A DNA stretch of 37,844 bases, taken from Oscillospiraceae bacterium. GTDB taxonomy: Bacteria; Bacillota; Clostridia; Oscillospirales; Oscillospiraceae. A program made the position numbers and the translations under genes. The DNA lies in NCBI GenBank assembly GCA_022800665.1, contig JAAWQS010000023.1, positions 1 to 37,844 on the forward strand, read 5' to 3'. The notes under the pieces are model-generated. The model was not told the DNA's origin. It ran no database searches and was given only the letters and a program-made list of their open reading frames with translations. Below are positions 21,624 through 30,534 of this stretch, piece by piece; position 1 is the stretch's first letter; every line of letters starts with the position of its first letter.

Positions 21624-23240
21624 ATGTATCAGGATAAACGCACCAAACTGTATCTTCCGGACAGCGTCCGTCCTAAAGCCAGCGGCTACAGCGAAGCCGG
21701 AGCCAGCCAGACCCGGCGGGCCTTGAAAAATTTCATCGCCCGCAGCAGTGCGCCCAATCAGGACATCGACTGGAATAACTATACGCTGCGCCAGCGGAGC
21801 CGGATGCTGTATATGTCCAGCCCTCTTGCCACCAGTGCAATCAACACAGTAAGAACAAAAGCTGTTGGCGTTGGACTAACTCTGAAAAGCTCCATTGACC
21901 GGGAGACGCTGGGCCTGTCGCCGGAGGCGGCGAAGGAGTGGCAGAAGCACACGGAACGGGAGTTCGCCATGTGGGCCGGACAGAAGTCCAGCTGCGATGC
22001 TACCGGTATGAACGATTTTGCCGGGATGCAGCAGCTGGCGCTGATCTCTTGGTTGATGAGCGGAGACGTCTTTGCTCTGATTAAACGGTACGAGCCGAGC
22101 GGCATCCGCCCGTATTCCCTTCGGCTGCACATCATTGAGGCCGACCGGGTGCGCACGCCCATGGAATACGGCGGACTGCGGTACCCCGGCATGACCGATG
22201 GCGAGAATCCCGACAACCACAACCGCATTTTTGACGGCGTCGAGGTAGATGATAACGGGATGGTGGTCGCCTACTACATACACAGCAACTATCCCTGGCA
22301 GATTACCAACAGAGACGATGATTGGGTGCGTGTAGAGGCATATGGCAAGAAAACGCACCTGCCCAATATCCTCCACATCATGAGCAGCGAGAGGCCGGAC
22401 CAGTATCGCGGCGTGAGCTATCTGGCCCCGGCAATCGAACCGATCCTGCAGCTGAACCGCTACGTGGATTCCGCGCTGACCATGGCCCTGATCCAGAGCT
22501 ACTTTACCGCGTGGATTATCGTCAAGGATCACCCGGATGAGATCCCATGGGACAGTGTCGGCGGTTGGGGCGATATGCAGGTACCCGGTGCCGACGGGGC
22601 TGTTCCGGTCCGCCCCCGCACAAATCCGGATGAGCTGGATATGGGACCGGGGACTCTCCAGACACTGAAAGAAGATGAAGATATCAAATTCGGGAATCCC
22701 AATATGCCGGTCCCCGGCTTTGATGCCTTCGTCAAAACCTTCTGCAAGCTGGTGGGCGCTGGCCTGGGAATTCCCTACGATGTTCTGGTGAAGGAGTACA
22801 ATTCCAGCTACTCCGCCGCCCGCGCCGCCCTTTTGGACGCCTGGGAGGATATCCGGATGCGGCGGAAGTGGTTCACAGATGATTTCTGTCAGCCTGCCTA
22901 TGAGAACTGGCTGGCCGAGGCGGTGGCCCGTGGCCGCATCAAGGCTCCGGGCTTTTTCAATGACCCGCTGATCCGCGCAGCGTGGTGCGGAGCGCGGTGG
23001 ATCGGCCCGGTTCAGGGTTCCATCGACCCGCTGAAGGAGGCCCAGGCCGCTGTGCTTCAGATTCAGCATGCTCTGAAAACACATGAGCGGGTGACCAGGG
23101 AGATGTCCGGCGGGGACTGGGATGCCAACGTAGAGCAGCTGGCAGCGGAGAACGAGAAGCTGACCGCCGCCGGTGGCGGGAATGTCCAGATCAACATGCG
23201 CCTGAATGAGAAAGATGATGACAAAGGAGATGCAGAATGA
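21624..23240 (+). CDS. Portal protein (lambda gpB family)
   Basis: A 538-residue lambda-family portal. The N-terminal region SAINTVRTKAVGVGLTLKS and the segments GVSYLAPAIEPILQLNRY and PYDVLVKEYNSSYSAARAA are characteristic. Twelve copies should form the ring through which DNA enters and leaves the head. TAAGGAGAG precedes the ATG. The end overlaps the protease gene by four bases. Confidence 0.95.
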   Translation: MYQDKRTKLYLPDSVRPKASGYSEAGASQTRRALKNFIARSSAPNQDIDWNNYTLRQRSRMLYMSSPLATSAINTVRTKAVGVGLTLKSSIDRETLGLSPEAAKEWQKHTEREFAMWAGQKSSCDATGMNDFAGMQQLALISWLMSGDVFALIKRYEPSGIRPYSLRLHIIEADRVRTPMEYGGLRYPGMTDGENPDNHNRIFDGVEVDDNGMVVAYYIHSNYPWQITNRDDDWVRVEAYGKKTHLPNILHIMSSERPDQYRGVSYLAPAIEPILQLNRYVDSALTMALIQSYFTAWIIVKDHPDEIPWDSVGGWGDMQVPGADGAVPVRPRTNPDELDMGPGTLQTLKEDEDIKFGNPNMPVPGFDAFVKTFCKLVGAGLGIPYDVLVKEYNSSYSAARAALLDAWEDIRMRRKWFTDDFCQPAYENWLAEAVARGRIKAPGFFNDPLIRAAWCGARWIGPVQGSIDPLKEAQAAVLQIQHALKTHERVTREMSGGDWDANVEQLAAENEKLTAAGGGNVQINMRLNEKDDDKGDAE

Positions 23241-24619
23241 GCTTTTTAGGGTTTCGAGGAATGAATAGAGCACGGTCCCCTGTCTTTCGCTATGGTTCTG
23301 GCGTGCATGTAAAGACGGCGCCCACAACCACAGCAATCATCCCGCCGCCCCGCCATATCGAGCCCACCTACACAATGGCCCTGCTGGACGGAGAAAACGC
23401 GGAAATTACCATGTACGGCGAAATTGTGGACGCTCAGCCGGTAGACTGGTGGACAGGAGAACCTGTAGAAGGTTCGTACATCATTCAGACAGAATTTTTG
23501 AAAGATCTGGACGCGATTTCCGGCGCAAAGGCCCTGACGATCCGCATGGACAGCGTTGGCGGTAATGCTGGCGTGTCCATCCTGATTCACAACCGCCTGC
23601 GGGACCTGGCCGCAAAGGGGACCAAGCTGAAATGCATTGTGGACGGAGTCGCCATGTCCGGCGGCTCCCTTATTATGTCTGCCTGCGATGAAGTCGAGGT
23701 CAACCCCTCCAGCATCATCATGATCCACAAGTGCTGGAGTTCCCTGTTCGGCGGCTACAATTCCGACGAACTGCGGGAGATTGCGGCCAGAAATGACGCC
23801 TGGGACAAAGCCCAGGTATCTATCTACCAGCGCAAATGCGGTCTGTCCAGCACAGTCATTTCAAACATGATGGCCAAAACCACGTATATGACTGGTGTCG
23901 AGGCGGTGGAAAAGGGCTTTGCTGACAGGATTCTGGAGGATGCCGATCCGCTGGACATTGCCGCCAGCACCGATGGGCGGAGCCTGTTCGTGCGTGGCCG
24001 CCCCTTCCACCTGACGCCGGGGATGTTCGCCCCGGACAATATCCCAACGGTCACATCTGGGGCAGCGGCCCCGGTTGAGGCAAATATAAATCAGCCGGCG
24101 CAGGCCGGCGGACAGAATGGAGGAACCACTATGGCAAACACACTTGAAGAGCTGCGGGCGGAAAATCCTGCACTGGCCGAGCAGCTGCTGGCCGAAGCCA
24201 AAGCCGCTGTGTCCGCATCCGGCGCACCGGCTACACCCACAGCTCCCCCGGCATCTCCCCCGGCGGCTCCCGCTGCACAGGACCCCGCCCCCGACCCGGC
24301 CAAGGCGGAGCGGCTGCGTATTCAGGAGATCGACGCGCTGGCGGGCCTGTATGATGCGGAGACCATCCAGGCGGCGAAGTACGGCGAGAACGCCTGCACT
24401 GCTCAGGAGATGACCTACCGCGCCGCCCAGAAAGCGGCCCAACAGGGCAAGCAGCATCTGGACAATCTGGAGTCTGACTACAAAGCATCCGGCGCCCAGG
24501 GCGTACCGGCGGCCAGCGATCCCGGCCAGCCGCCGCCCAAAAGTGAACAGACCCCGGAGCAGCGTATGACCGCCGCGCGGACGGAGGTCAAGGCTCTCTT
24601 CGGAAAGGAGGAGAAGTAA
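23237..24619 (+). CDS. ClpP-type head maturation protease fused to scaffold
   Basis: A 460-residue protein. Residues of about 45 to 250 have the S49/ClpP fold of head maturation proteases, with catalytic S141 in AMSGGS, H164 in MIHKC and an Asp around 187-190. Residues from about 270 are Ala/Pro-rich and helical, as expected of an internal scaffold. A second start with its own ribosome binding site exists at 24131. This is the lambda C/Nu3 arrangement: the long form is the protease and the short form the scaffold. It should process the procapsid. Confidence 0.9.
   Translation: MSFLGFRGMNRARSPVFRYGSGVHVKTAPTTTAIIPPPRHIEPTYTMALLDGENAEITMYGEIVDAQPVDWWTGEPVEGSYIIQTEFLKDLDAISGAKALTIRMDSVGGNAGVSILIHNRLRDLAAKGTKLKCIVDGVAMSGGSLIMSACDEVEVNPSSIIMIHKCWSSLFGGYNSDELREIAARNDAWDKAQVSIYQRKCGLSSTVISNMMAKTTYMTGVEAVEKGFADRILEDADPLDIAASTDGRSLFVRGRPFHLTPGMFAPDNIPTVTSGAAAPVEANINQPAQAGGQNGGTTMANTLEELRAENPALAEQLLAEAKAAVSASGAPATPTAPPASPPAAPAAQDPAPDPAKAERLRIQEIDALAGLYDAETIQAAKYGENACTAQEMTYRAAQKAAQQGKQHLDNLESDYKASGAQGVPAASDPGQPPPKSEQTPEQRMTAARTEVKALFGKEEK
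24131..24619 (+). CDS. Nested scaffold protein (internal start)
   Basis: In the same frame as the protease, the ATG at 24131 is preceded by GGAGGA (24119-24124) with a 6-base spacer, giving a 162-residue Ala/Pro/Glu-rich helical protein (MANTLEELRAENPALAEQLL at its start). It begins at M299 of the longer protein. By analogy with lambda Nu3, this would be the scaffold around which the capsid assembles. Confidence 0.65.
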   Translation: MANTLEELRAENPALAEQLLAEAKAAVSASGAPATPTAPPASPPAAPAAQDPAPDPAKAERLRIQEIDALAGLYDAETIQAAKYGENACTAQEMTYRAAQKAAQQGKQHLDNLESDYKASGAQGVPAASDPGQPPPKSEQTPEQRMTAARTEVKALFGKEEK

Positions 24620-24622
24620 TCC

Positions 24623-24997
24623 ATGAAGGAACTGCACAGAAAATTCGGCGAGATGGAGTACGACGGCCTGATCACCGGCCTTAACCCGCCGGTCCGTGTA
24701 ACCGGCGGCGCCATCACCAAACTGTCCGCCGCTGCAGAGCTGAAACGCGGCACACTGCTGGGGAAGGACTCCAGCGGGCAGCTGTCCGTTTATGACGGCA
24801 GCACCACCCCGGAGGGCATTCTCTGTGACGATACCGAAGTCGGCACGGAAGAGGATGTTCCTGTGGTGATCTACGCCGCCGGATGCTTCGACCCGGAGAA
24901 GGTGACGGTCGCCGGGGGCTACACACTGACGCAGGACGACAAGGACAAGCTCCGGTCCTTCAGCATTATCTTCAAGGCCGCAACCCCGGCCCCGTAA
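24623..24997 (+). CDS. Head decoration protein (gpD-like)
   Basis: A 124-residue protein resembling the lambda gpD head-stabilising family: GDxSGQL-type loop (GKDSSGQLSVYDGS), PEGILCDD and a C-terminal helix/strand. It would bind the expanded capsid as trimers. AAAGGAGGAG precedes the ATG. It lies between the protease and capsid genes, as in lambda. Confidence 0.8.
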   Translation: MKELHRKFGEMEYDGLITGLNPPVRVTGGAITKLSAAAELKRGTLLGKDSSGQLSVYDGSTTPEGILCDDTEVGTEEDVPVVIYAAGCFDPEKVTVAGGYTLTQDDKDKLRSFSIIFKAATPAP

Positions 24998-25011
24998 GGA
25001 GGAATCACAGT

Positions 25012-26085
25012 ATGGCTGTTTTGAATTTTTTTGATACCTATATCCTGGCTGCGATCATGGAGGAATACGTCCCCAACACGTTCTTCTTCCGTGACCGCTA
25101 TTTCCCCACCAGTGACAACGATGTGTTCGCGTCCGACAAGGTGCTGACCGAGTACCGCAAGGGCGACCGGCGCATGGCGGCCTTTGTCTCGGACCGCGTC
25201 GGCGACATCCCCATGGGCCGCATCGGCTACGAGGTCCACGAGCTTGAGCCGGCGTACATCGGCGTGTCCCGCTATCTGACGCTGGACGATCTGAAGAAGC
25301 GGGGCTTTGGCGAGGCCCTTTACTCTGTCTCCACCCCCGCCGAGCGTGCTGCCAGGCTGTTGCGGGATGACATGGGCGACATGGATCTGCGCATCCGCCG
25401 CCGCGAGGAGTGGATGGCCGTACAGACCCTGATCCACAATGCCTGCACAATGCAGGAGTATGTGGACGACAAAACTAAGGGCGATAAGCGTCATGTCCAG
25501 TTCTACGAGGGAACTGCCAGCGATCACATCTATACAGTGGCAAAGCCCTGGGACAATTTTGCGGAGATGCGGGCAGATGTCATTGCTATGTGTCGGATGC
25601 TCTCTTATCGGGGCCTTCCTGTGACTGACCTGCTCCTGGGTACCGACACGGCGGACGCTATTTTGGAGTTCAAGGATTTGCGGGAGCTGCTGGACAAGAA
25701 CAGCGGCATTGCAATCGGTTCCATCCGGGAACAGCTCTCCGCCTATGCCGGCGTTGTGCTGCTGGGCACCCTCAACTTCGGCGGTTTCCAGCTGAATCTG
25801 ATTTCTGTGGACGAGAGCTACATGGATGACGACGGCGCCACCAAGCCCTACTTCCCGAAGACCAGCGCCGCAGTGACGACCCCCGGATGCGGCCACTTTA
25901 TGTATGGGCAGATTACGCAGATCGACTACGGCGGCACTGTACCCGTAACGCACCCCGGTATCCGGGTACCAAAGTTCACCATCGACCAGGACAAGGACAT
26001 TCGGAAGCTCCGTCTGGCATCCAGGCCCCTGGCCGCTCCCAAGAACTACTGCCCGTGCATCTATGCGGAAGGAGTGGTGAAGTAG
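25012..26085 (+). CDS. Major capsid protein (lambda gpE family)
   Basis: A 357-residue lambda gpE-type capsid protein. The N-terminal NTFFFRDRYFP and DVFASDKVLTEYRKGDR segments, the central GGFQLNLISVDESY, and the C-terminal RPLAAPKNY are typical of the family. ATG 25012 follows AAGGAGG. It should form the icosahedral shell with the gpD-like protein. Confidence 0.92.
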   Translation: MAVLNFFDTYILAAIMEEYVPNTFFFRDRYFPTSDNDVFASDKVLTEYRKGDRRMAAFVSDRVGDIPMGRIGYEVHELEPAYIGVSRYLTLDDLKKRGFGEALYSVSTPAERAARLLRDDMGDMDLRIRRREEWMAVQTLIHNACTMQEYVDDKTKGDKRHVQFYEGTASDHIYTVAKPWDNFAEMRADVIAMCRMLSYRGLPVTDLLLGTDTADAILEFKDLRELLDKNSGIAIGSIREQLSAYAGVVLLGTLNFGGFQLNLISVDESYMDDDGATKPYFPKTSAAVTTPGCGHFMYGQITQIDYGGTVPVTHPGIRVPKFTIDQDKDIRKLRLASRPLAAPKNYCPCIYAEGVVK

Positions 26086-26086
26086 G

Positions 26087-26533
26087 ATGGCGATCATCAA
26101 GATTTTGCAGGGCGCCTACGGTTCCAGAGATGGAAAAGGGCGGGTACATCCTGTCTTCAAGGGAGAGCGGGTTGAGGTTCCGGATCAGGAGGCTCTGCGC
26201 CTGGTCCGCCTGGGCGTGGCGGAGATTGTTGCCAGAAGCACGGCGTATCCCCCTGTTGTGCCCCAGACGGCCCCTGACCCAGAGCAGATGCCCCAGGATA
26301 CCGCCGGGGAGAGAACGCCCGCTGCCCCTGCTGGCGAGCTGTCTGACACCATGAGCGCCGCCGCTCTGGAGCGCATGACAAAGGCAGACCTGGAGCAAAT
26401 GGCGCAGGATATGGGTATTGACATCTCCGGCGCAAAGAACAACCGGGAGCGCGCCGAGCTGATCGCCGCCGCCGAGGCGGAGGAGGCCGGCGATGGTGCC
26501 CCGGAGCTGGAGGCTGAGGATATCGTCCGATGA
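26087..26533 (+). CDS. Head-associated protein with HeH/LEM-like tail
   Basis: A 148-residue protein between the capsid and connector genes, the place of lambda FI. The N-terminal part has two short beta segments and a proline-rich linker; residues of about 95 to 130 (MTKADLEQMAQDMGIDISG and following) resemble a HeH/LEM or SAP-like helix-extended loop-helix, often DNA-binding. It ends in an ATGA overlap. Role is inferred from position. Confidence 0.6.
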   Translation: MAIIKILQGAYGSRDGKGRVHPVFKGERVEVPDQEALRLVRLGVAEIVARSTAYPPVVPQTAPDPEQMPQDTAGERTPAAPAGELSDTMSAAALERMTKADLEQMAQDMGIDISGAKNNRERAELIAAAEAEEAGDGAPELEAEDIVR

Positions 26534-26904
26534 GCGGCTTCAAGGATATGCTCAACAGAGACATCGGGAATGTGTTTCTGAATGCAGACGAGTTTGCAGA
26601 GAAATGCACCGTCATATACGAGGGAGAAGCCTTTCGAAGCATCGCTGTCTCTCTGCAGGAAAACGCTGATTCCGGACGGCAGAACCGCACGGTTCAGGAT
26701 CACGCGCAGGGCCTCTACCGAAAATCCAAAATCCTGCTCTGCTCGGCGGCGGATTTGGGCGGCATGCATCTGGAAAAGGACGGTTCTCTGGAGATCATCC
26801 GGATACAGGACGGCGTCCGCTTTTCAGAAAAATTCACCGTCGCCGCCAGCTCCTGTGAAATGGGGATGATCCGTGCGGAGCTGGAGGCGGTGGAAGGCCC
26901 ATGA
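26530..26904 (+). CDS. Head-tail connector (gpFII-like)
   Basis: A 124-residue protein in the position of lambda FII, the head-tail joining protein. It is predicted to be beta-rich (AVSLQENADSG, SLEIIRIQDGVRF). Overlaps neighbours by four bases on both sides. Assignment rests mainly on order and size. Confidence 0.5.
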   Translation: MSGFKDMLNRDIGNVFLNADEFAEKCTVIYEGEAFRSIAVSLQENADSGRQNRTVQDHAQGLYRKSKILLCSAADLGGMHLEKDGSLEIIRIQDGVRFSEKFTVAASSCEMGMIRAELEAVEGP

Positions 26905-27560
26905 CTGTCTATACAACCGCTGCCGGGCAGGCGGCGCTGGAGCGTGCGGAGAAGTTGCTGGAGGGTATCCCGAAAGGCATATCCACGGCAGTCAACGAGG
27001 CCCTGGGCCGGACGGCGTCCCGCCTGCGGACAAGCAGCTCCAAAGCAATCCGGGAACGGTACGATATTTCAGCGGCCAATATCCGGGCGGAAGAAAACGT
27101 GCGGATTACCCGCAGTTATCGCGGCAGCGGCGTCCAGGCCGCCGTCACCTTTTCCGGAAAGCGGATACCCCTGCACCGCTTTGGCGGCGCGTCTCCCAGC
27201 AGCCCCAGACCGGATACCGGGAAACTGGTGCGGGCAAAGATTTACGGCCAGTGGCTGCAGGTCCATCCCGGCGTTGCCGCGTCCGGGCATCAGCTGAAAA
27301 GCACATCGCCCTACCATTTTCGAAAATATTTCGTTGCCCAGATGAAATCCGGACATACCGGCATCTTTAAGCGCACAGGCGGCGTGACGGAGGCCAACAG
27401 CGATGAAATCAAGGAAATCATGGGTTCATCTGTGCCGCAGATGCTGGGCAGCGATCCGGTGGCCAAGAAACTGGCCGAACAGGCCGTGGAGATATTTGAA
27501 AAGCGTCTGGAGCATAATATCAGCGCAATTCTGAACGGGAATATGGGGGTGCGGACATGA
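26901..27560 (+). CDS. Minor tail protein Z-like
   Basis: A 219-residue protein of the prophage minor tail protein Z family (lambda gpZ), which completes the tail end or connector. The N-terminal helix, RTSSSKAIRERYDISAANI and LHRFGGASP segments are characteristic. Four-base overlaps with both neighbours. Confidence 0.8.
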   Translation: MTVYTTAAGQAALERAEKLLEGIPKGISTAVNEALGRTASRLRTSSSKAIRERYDISAANIRAEENVRITRSYRGSGVQAAVTFSGKRIPLHRFGGASPSSPRPDTGKLVRAKIYGQWLQVHPGVAASGHQLKSTSPYHFRKYFVAQMKSGHTGIFKRTGGVTEANSDEIKEIMGSSVPQMLGSDPVAKKLAEQAVEIFEKRLEHNISAILNGNMGVRT

Positions 27561-28237
27561 CGCGGATCTTTCTGCTGGAACACCTGAAGGCGTTTACGGA
27601 GGAGGCTCTGGCGGATCTGCTTCTGCCGGTCCCGCCGCCGAGGCATACCATATGTGTTGACCTGGCTGGCGGCGATGATTTCGACGACGGTCTTGGCGGC
27701 GAATGCGCCAATGAGAACGCGGAGCAGCCGGAACTGTCCCGCGTGGTGAAGGTGTTCACCAACGCGCTGCCGAAAGGCTCCTCCGTCACGCGGGACGCGC
27801 CGTATGTCCTGCATCAGATTCTGAAGACCCTGGATTTCCAGAAACCCGGCCAGCTGCCCCTTGCGGAGATCCTTGTCTGGACTACCTTCTGCATCTATCA
27901 CGAGGATGGGCAGGAGGGCGGCCTGTCGCTCCTGAACGCGATGGAGCGCCTGCGGATCGGCCTGCTGCGCAGGCGTGTCATCGGAAAGCAGTTCAGGCTG
28001 GATTTATCTGCTGGATTGGAAACGCTGGTCTATCCGGACACCGGCCCGCCGCCGGAAGGAACAGCCCCCTACTATCTTGGGGAAATGCTTACCACATGGA
28101 ATGCCCCGATCATTGAAAGAGAGGTTGACTATGACAAAACATGCTGCAGCAACATCCGAAAGTCAGGTCCCGGACCGGACTGTAACCGAACCGGTCCCGG
28201 CGCCCACGGAGAATATATCACCCCAGAAAAACAGTGA
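27557..28237 (+). CDS. Putative tail completion protein
   Basis: A 226-residue protein between gpZ and the sheath, the position of tail terminator/completion proteins. The core (about 1-190) is unremarkable; the last 36 residues overlap the next gene by 107 bases and are Cys/Gly/Pro-rich, unlike the rest, so the true end may have been extended by a small indel. Function is inferred from position only. Confidence 0.5.
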   Translation: MTRIFLLEHLKAFTEEALADLLLPVPPPRHTICVDLAGGDDFDDGLGGECANENAEQPELSRVVKVFTNALPKGSSVTRDAPYVLHQILKTLDFQKPGQLPLAEILVWTTFCIYHEDGQEGGLSLLNAMERLRIGLLRRRVIGKQFRLDLSAGLETLVYPDTGPPPEGTAPYYLGEMLTTWNAPIIEREVDYDKTCCSNIRKSGPGPDCNRTGPGAHGEYITPEKQ

Positions 28238-28508
28238 GAAGGCTGGAGGCCCGCCCTCCGGCTTTTATATTCACATCGGCCCGACAATTCCCGGTCTGAT
28301 TCAGGCCAACACCATCTATCGCGGCAGTCGGGAACACGCTCTGACTGATGCGAAAGAGGCTATTGAGAAGTACCCGCTGATCAAGACGCTGATTGTCCCC
28401 GGCGATTATCTGCCGGTGGCGCGGCTGAAGATCAAAACCACAGGCAACGCCCTGCACGCCAATTATGTGCGGCTTGCTGCGGCGGCAAAAGAAGCAAGGA
28501 AGGTGTAA
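28131..28508 (+). CDS. Hypothetical tail protein
   Basis: A 125-residue protein just upstream of the sheath. The first 40 residues are low-complexity (Pro, Thr, Ser, Glu), then FYIHIGPTIPGLIQANTIYRG starts a beta-rich segment and YPLIKTLIVPGDYLPVA another. The ATG at 28131 follows GAGAGGTT. It overlaps the preceding gene by 107 bases in another frame. No family recognised. Confidence 0.6.
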   Translation: MTKHAAATSESQVPDRTVTEPVPAPTENISPQKNSEKAGGPPSGFYIHIGPTIPGLIQANTIYRGSREHALTDAKEAIEKYPLIKTLIVPGDYLPVARLKIKTTGNALHANYVRLAAAAKEARKV

Positions 28509-28511
28509 AGT

Positions 28512-29939
28512 ATGGCAAATCTCGGCATTCATGTGCTGAAACAGGCTACGCGGGTAAGCATTCCTGTTGTGGCCGATTCCGGTCTGCCGTATGTGACGGG
28601 GGTGTCCCCCATCCATACGGCCACCAAACCCGGCAAGGTCAACACCCCCATCCTCTGCACCAGTTGGGATGAGGCGGTGGAGAAGCTGGGTTTCTCGTAT
28701 GACTGGGAGACCTATCCCCTGTGCGAGTTTATTTATTCGCACTTCCAGCTGTTTGGCTGTCAGCCGGTCATTTTCTGCAATGTTATGGACCCGGCCACTA
28801 TGAAGGAGGACATCGCGGCAGAGGACTACGATGTGTCTGAGCACAAGGTCAGTCTGCCGCTGGCCGTCATGAGCGGCACAGTCAATGTCAGCGACAGTGC
28901 CGGGGCGGCTCTGGAGCTGGACGCGGACTACAGCGTTTATTATGATGACCGGACGGATGTCTGTGTAGTGGAGCTGCTGGAGACGGGTTCAGCCTACAGC
29001 GCGGAAAAGCTCTCCATCTCCTACTCCGCCGTCAAGCCGGACGCCGTCGTGCTGGCGGATATCGTGGAGGGCGTTGGCCATGTGGATGACTGCATGACCG
29101 CCGTTGGGAAGATTCCCGACACCCTCTGCGCCCCGGCCTGGTCCCACAACACGGTTGTCGCGGCGATTATGGCGGCAAAGGCCGCTGGCATCATGGGCCT
29201 GTTCCACGGTAAATGCCTGATTGATGCCGACTGCGGCGAGAACGGCGTCCGGGACTACTCGGAGCTGCCCGGCTACAAAAACAAGAATAACTTTGTGGAT
29301 GAGAATCAGATCCTCTGCTGGCCTATGGTCAAGCTGGGCGATTATATGTTCCATCTGAGCACGCAGATGGCGGGCCTGATGGCTTCGGTGGACACGCTGA
29401 ACAGCGGCTGTCCCTATGAAAGCCCCAGCAACAAGACCCTCAAGATGGACGCCTGCTGTCTGGCGGACGGCACGGAGGTCATGCTCAACTGGCCCCAGGT
29501 CAACATTGTGGCCGGCGATTACGGCGTGGTCACGGCGGTCAATTTCCTGGTTGGCGGCTGGGTGCTCAAGGGCAATTACACCGCCTGCTATCCCGGCAAT
29601 ACGGACGTGAAGGATCAGTTCACCCCCGTCTCCCGTATGTTCGACTGGGTGGGCAACACCCTCATCCGGACCTTCTGGAGCAAGCTGGACAAGCCCATGA
29701 ACCGGCGGCTGGTCGACTCCATCCTGGACACCTGCAACATCTGGCTGGCTGGGCTGGTCGGCACGGAGCGGCTGCTGGGCGCCAGGGCGGAGATGCTGGA
29801 GAGCGAAAACAATCTCCTGGACCTGATGGCCGGTATTCTCCACATCCATATCTACATCACGCCGCCCAGCCCCATGCAGCAGTGCGACTTCACCCTGGAG
29901 TACGACACCAGCTATGTGGAGTCGGCGCTGGCGGCGTAA
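28512..29939 (+). CDS. Contractile tail sheath protein
   Basis: A 475-residue tail sheath protein of the P2 FI/Phage_sheath type. GIMGLFHGKCLIDAD, NIVAGDYGVVTAVN, and RRLVDSILDTCNIWLAGLVG are typical segments. It should surround the tube and contract on infection, marking this as a myovirus-like tail. CAAGGAAGGTG precedes the ATG. Confidence 0.92.
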   Translation: MANLGIHVLKQATRVSIPVVADSGLPYVTGVSPIHTATKPGKVNTPILCTSWDEAVEKLGFSYDWETYPLCEFIYSHFQLFGCQPVIFCNVMDPATMKEDIAAEDYDVSEHKVSLPLAVMSGTVNVSDSAGAALELDADYSVYYDDRTDVCVVELLETGSAYSAEKLSISYSAVKPDAVVLADIVEGVGHVDDCMTAVGKIPDTLCAPAWSHNTVVAAIMAAKAAGIMGLFHGKCLIDADCGENGVRDYSELPGYKNKNNFVDENQILCWPMVKLGDYMFHLSTQMAGLMASVDTLNSGCPYESPSNKTLKMDACCLADGTEVMLNWPQVNIVAGDYGVVTAVNFLVGGWVLKGNYTACYPGNTDVKDQFTPVSRMFDWVGNTLIRTFWSKLDKPMNRRLVDSILDTCNIWLAGLVGTERLLGARAEMLESENNLLDLMAGILHIHIYITPPSPMQQCDFTLEYDTSYVESALAA

Positions 29940-29957
29940 GAAGGAGAGGTGCAAAAC

Positions 29958-30485
29958 ATGACAAGATATCCATCCGCGACAATCAGCTTTCGGGTATACG
30001 AAGACAGCGTCAACGAAGTGGGGCTGGCCAAAGCGACCCTGCCGGATATTGCTTATAAAGCTGTTACTATTACAGGCTCCGGCATGATGGGCGACATCGA
30101 GGTGCCGCTGATCGGAATGTTGGAGAACATGGAACTGGGGCTTGACTTCCTTGGGCATACCGATCCTGGGACGTTTCCGATGCTGATGGAACCCAGGAAG
30201 CACCTGATCGAACTGCGGGTAGCGGAGGAGTATTGGGATGTTGAGGACGCTGAAGTCGGACTCTGGGGAATCAAGCACGTGCTGGTCGCCCGGCCCAAAC
30301 TTCTGAAGCCAGGCGGACTGATTCCCGCCACCGCTGCTGATTCCTCCGGCACCTTTACCGTGTACGCCTACAAAGCCTACCGGGACGGCAAGGAGCTGTG
30401 GGATCTGGATAAACGCAATATGCGCTGCGTCATCAACGGCAAGGACTGGATGGCCGATGTCCGCAAGGCATTGGGATATTCCTAA
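29958..30485 (+). CDS. Tail tube protein (P2 FII-like)
   Basis: A 175-residue tail tube protein, the usual partner of the sheath. Segments such as GSGMMGDIEVPLIGMLENMEL and the KAYRDGKELWDLDKRN stretch fit the P2 FII family. AAGGAGAGG precedes the ATG at 29958. It is followed at once by a strong terminator. Confidence 0.88.
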   Translation: MTRYPSATISFRVYEDSVNEVGLAKATLPDIAYKAVTITGSGMMGDIEVPLIGMLENMELGLDFLGHTDPGTFPMLMEPRKHLIELRVAEEYWDVEDAEVGLWGIKHVLVARPKLLKPGGLIPATAADSSGTFTVYAYKAYRDGKELWDLDKRNMRCVINGKDWMADVRKALGYS

Positions 30486-30488
30486 TAC

Positions 30489-30529
30489 ATATAAAGAGCC
30501 GTCCGTTGATCGAGGACGGCTCTTTATAT
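30489..30529. terminator. Bidirectional terminator between tube and hicB
   Basis: ATATAAAGAGCCGTCC (30489-30504) and GGACGGCTCTTTATAT (30514-30529) form a perfect 16-bp stem with a 9-nt loop; the A-run and T-run at the ends serve both directions. It lies 4 bases after the tube gene and 6 before the hicB stop, separating convergent transcripts. Confidence 0.85.
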
Positions 30530-30534
30530 CATGT

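Noticed and set aside
24883..25011. N-terminal extension of the capsid gene
   Set aside because: It overlaps the decoration protein gene; ATG 25012 has a strong AAGGAGG.
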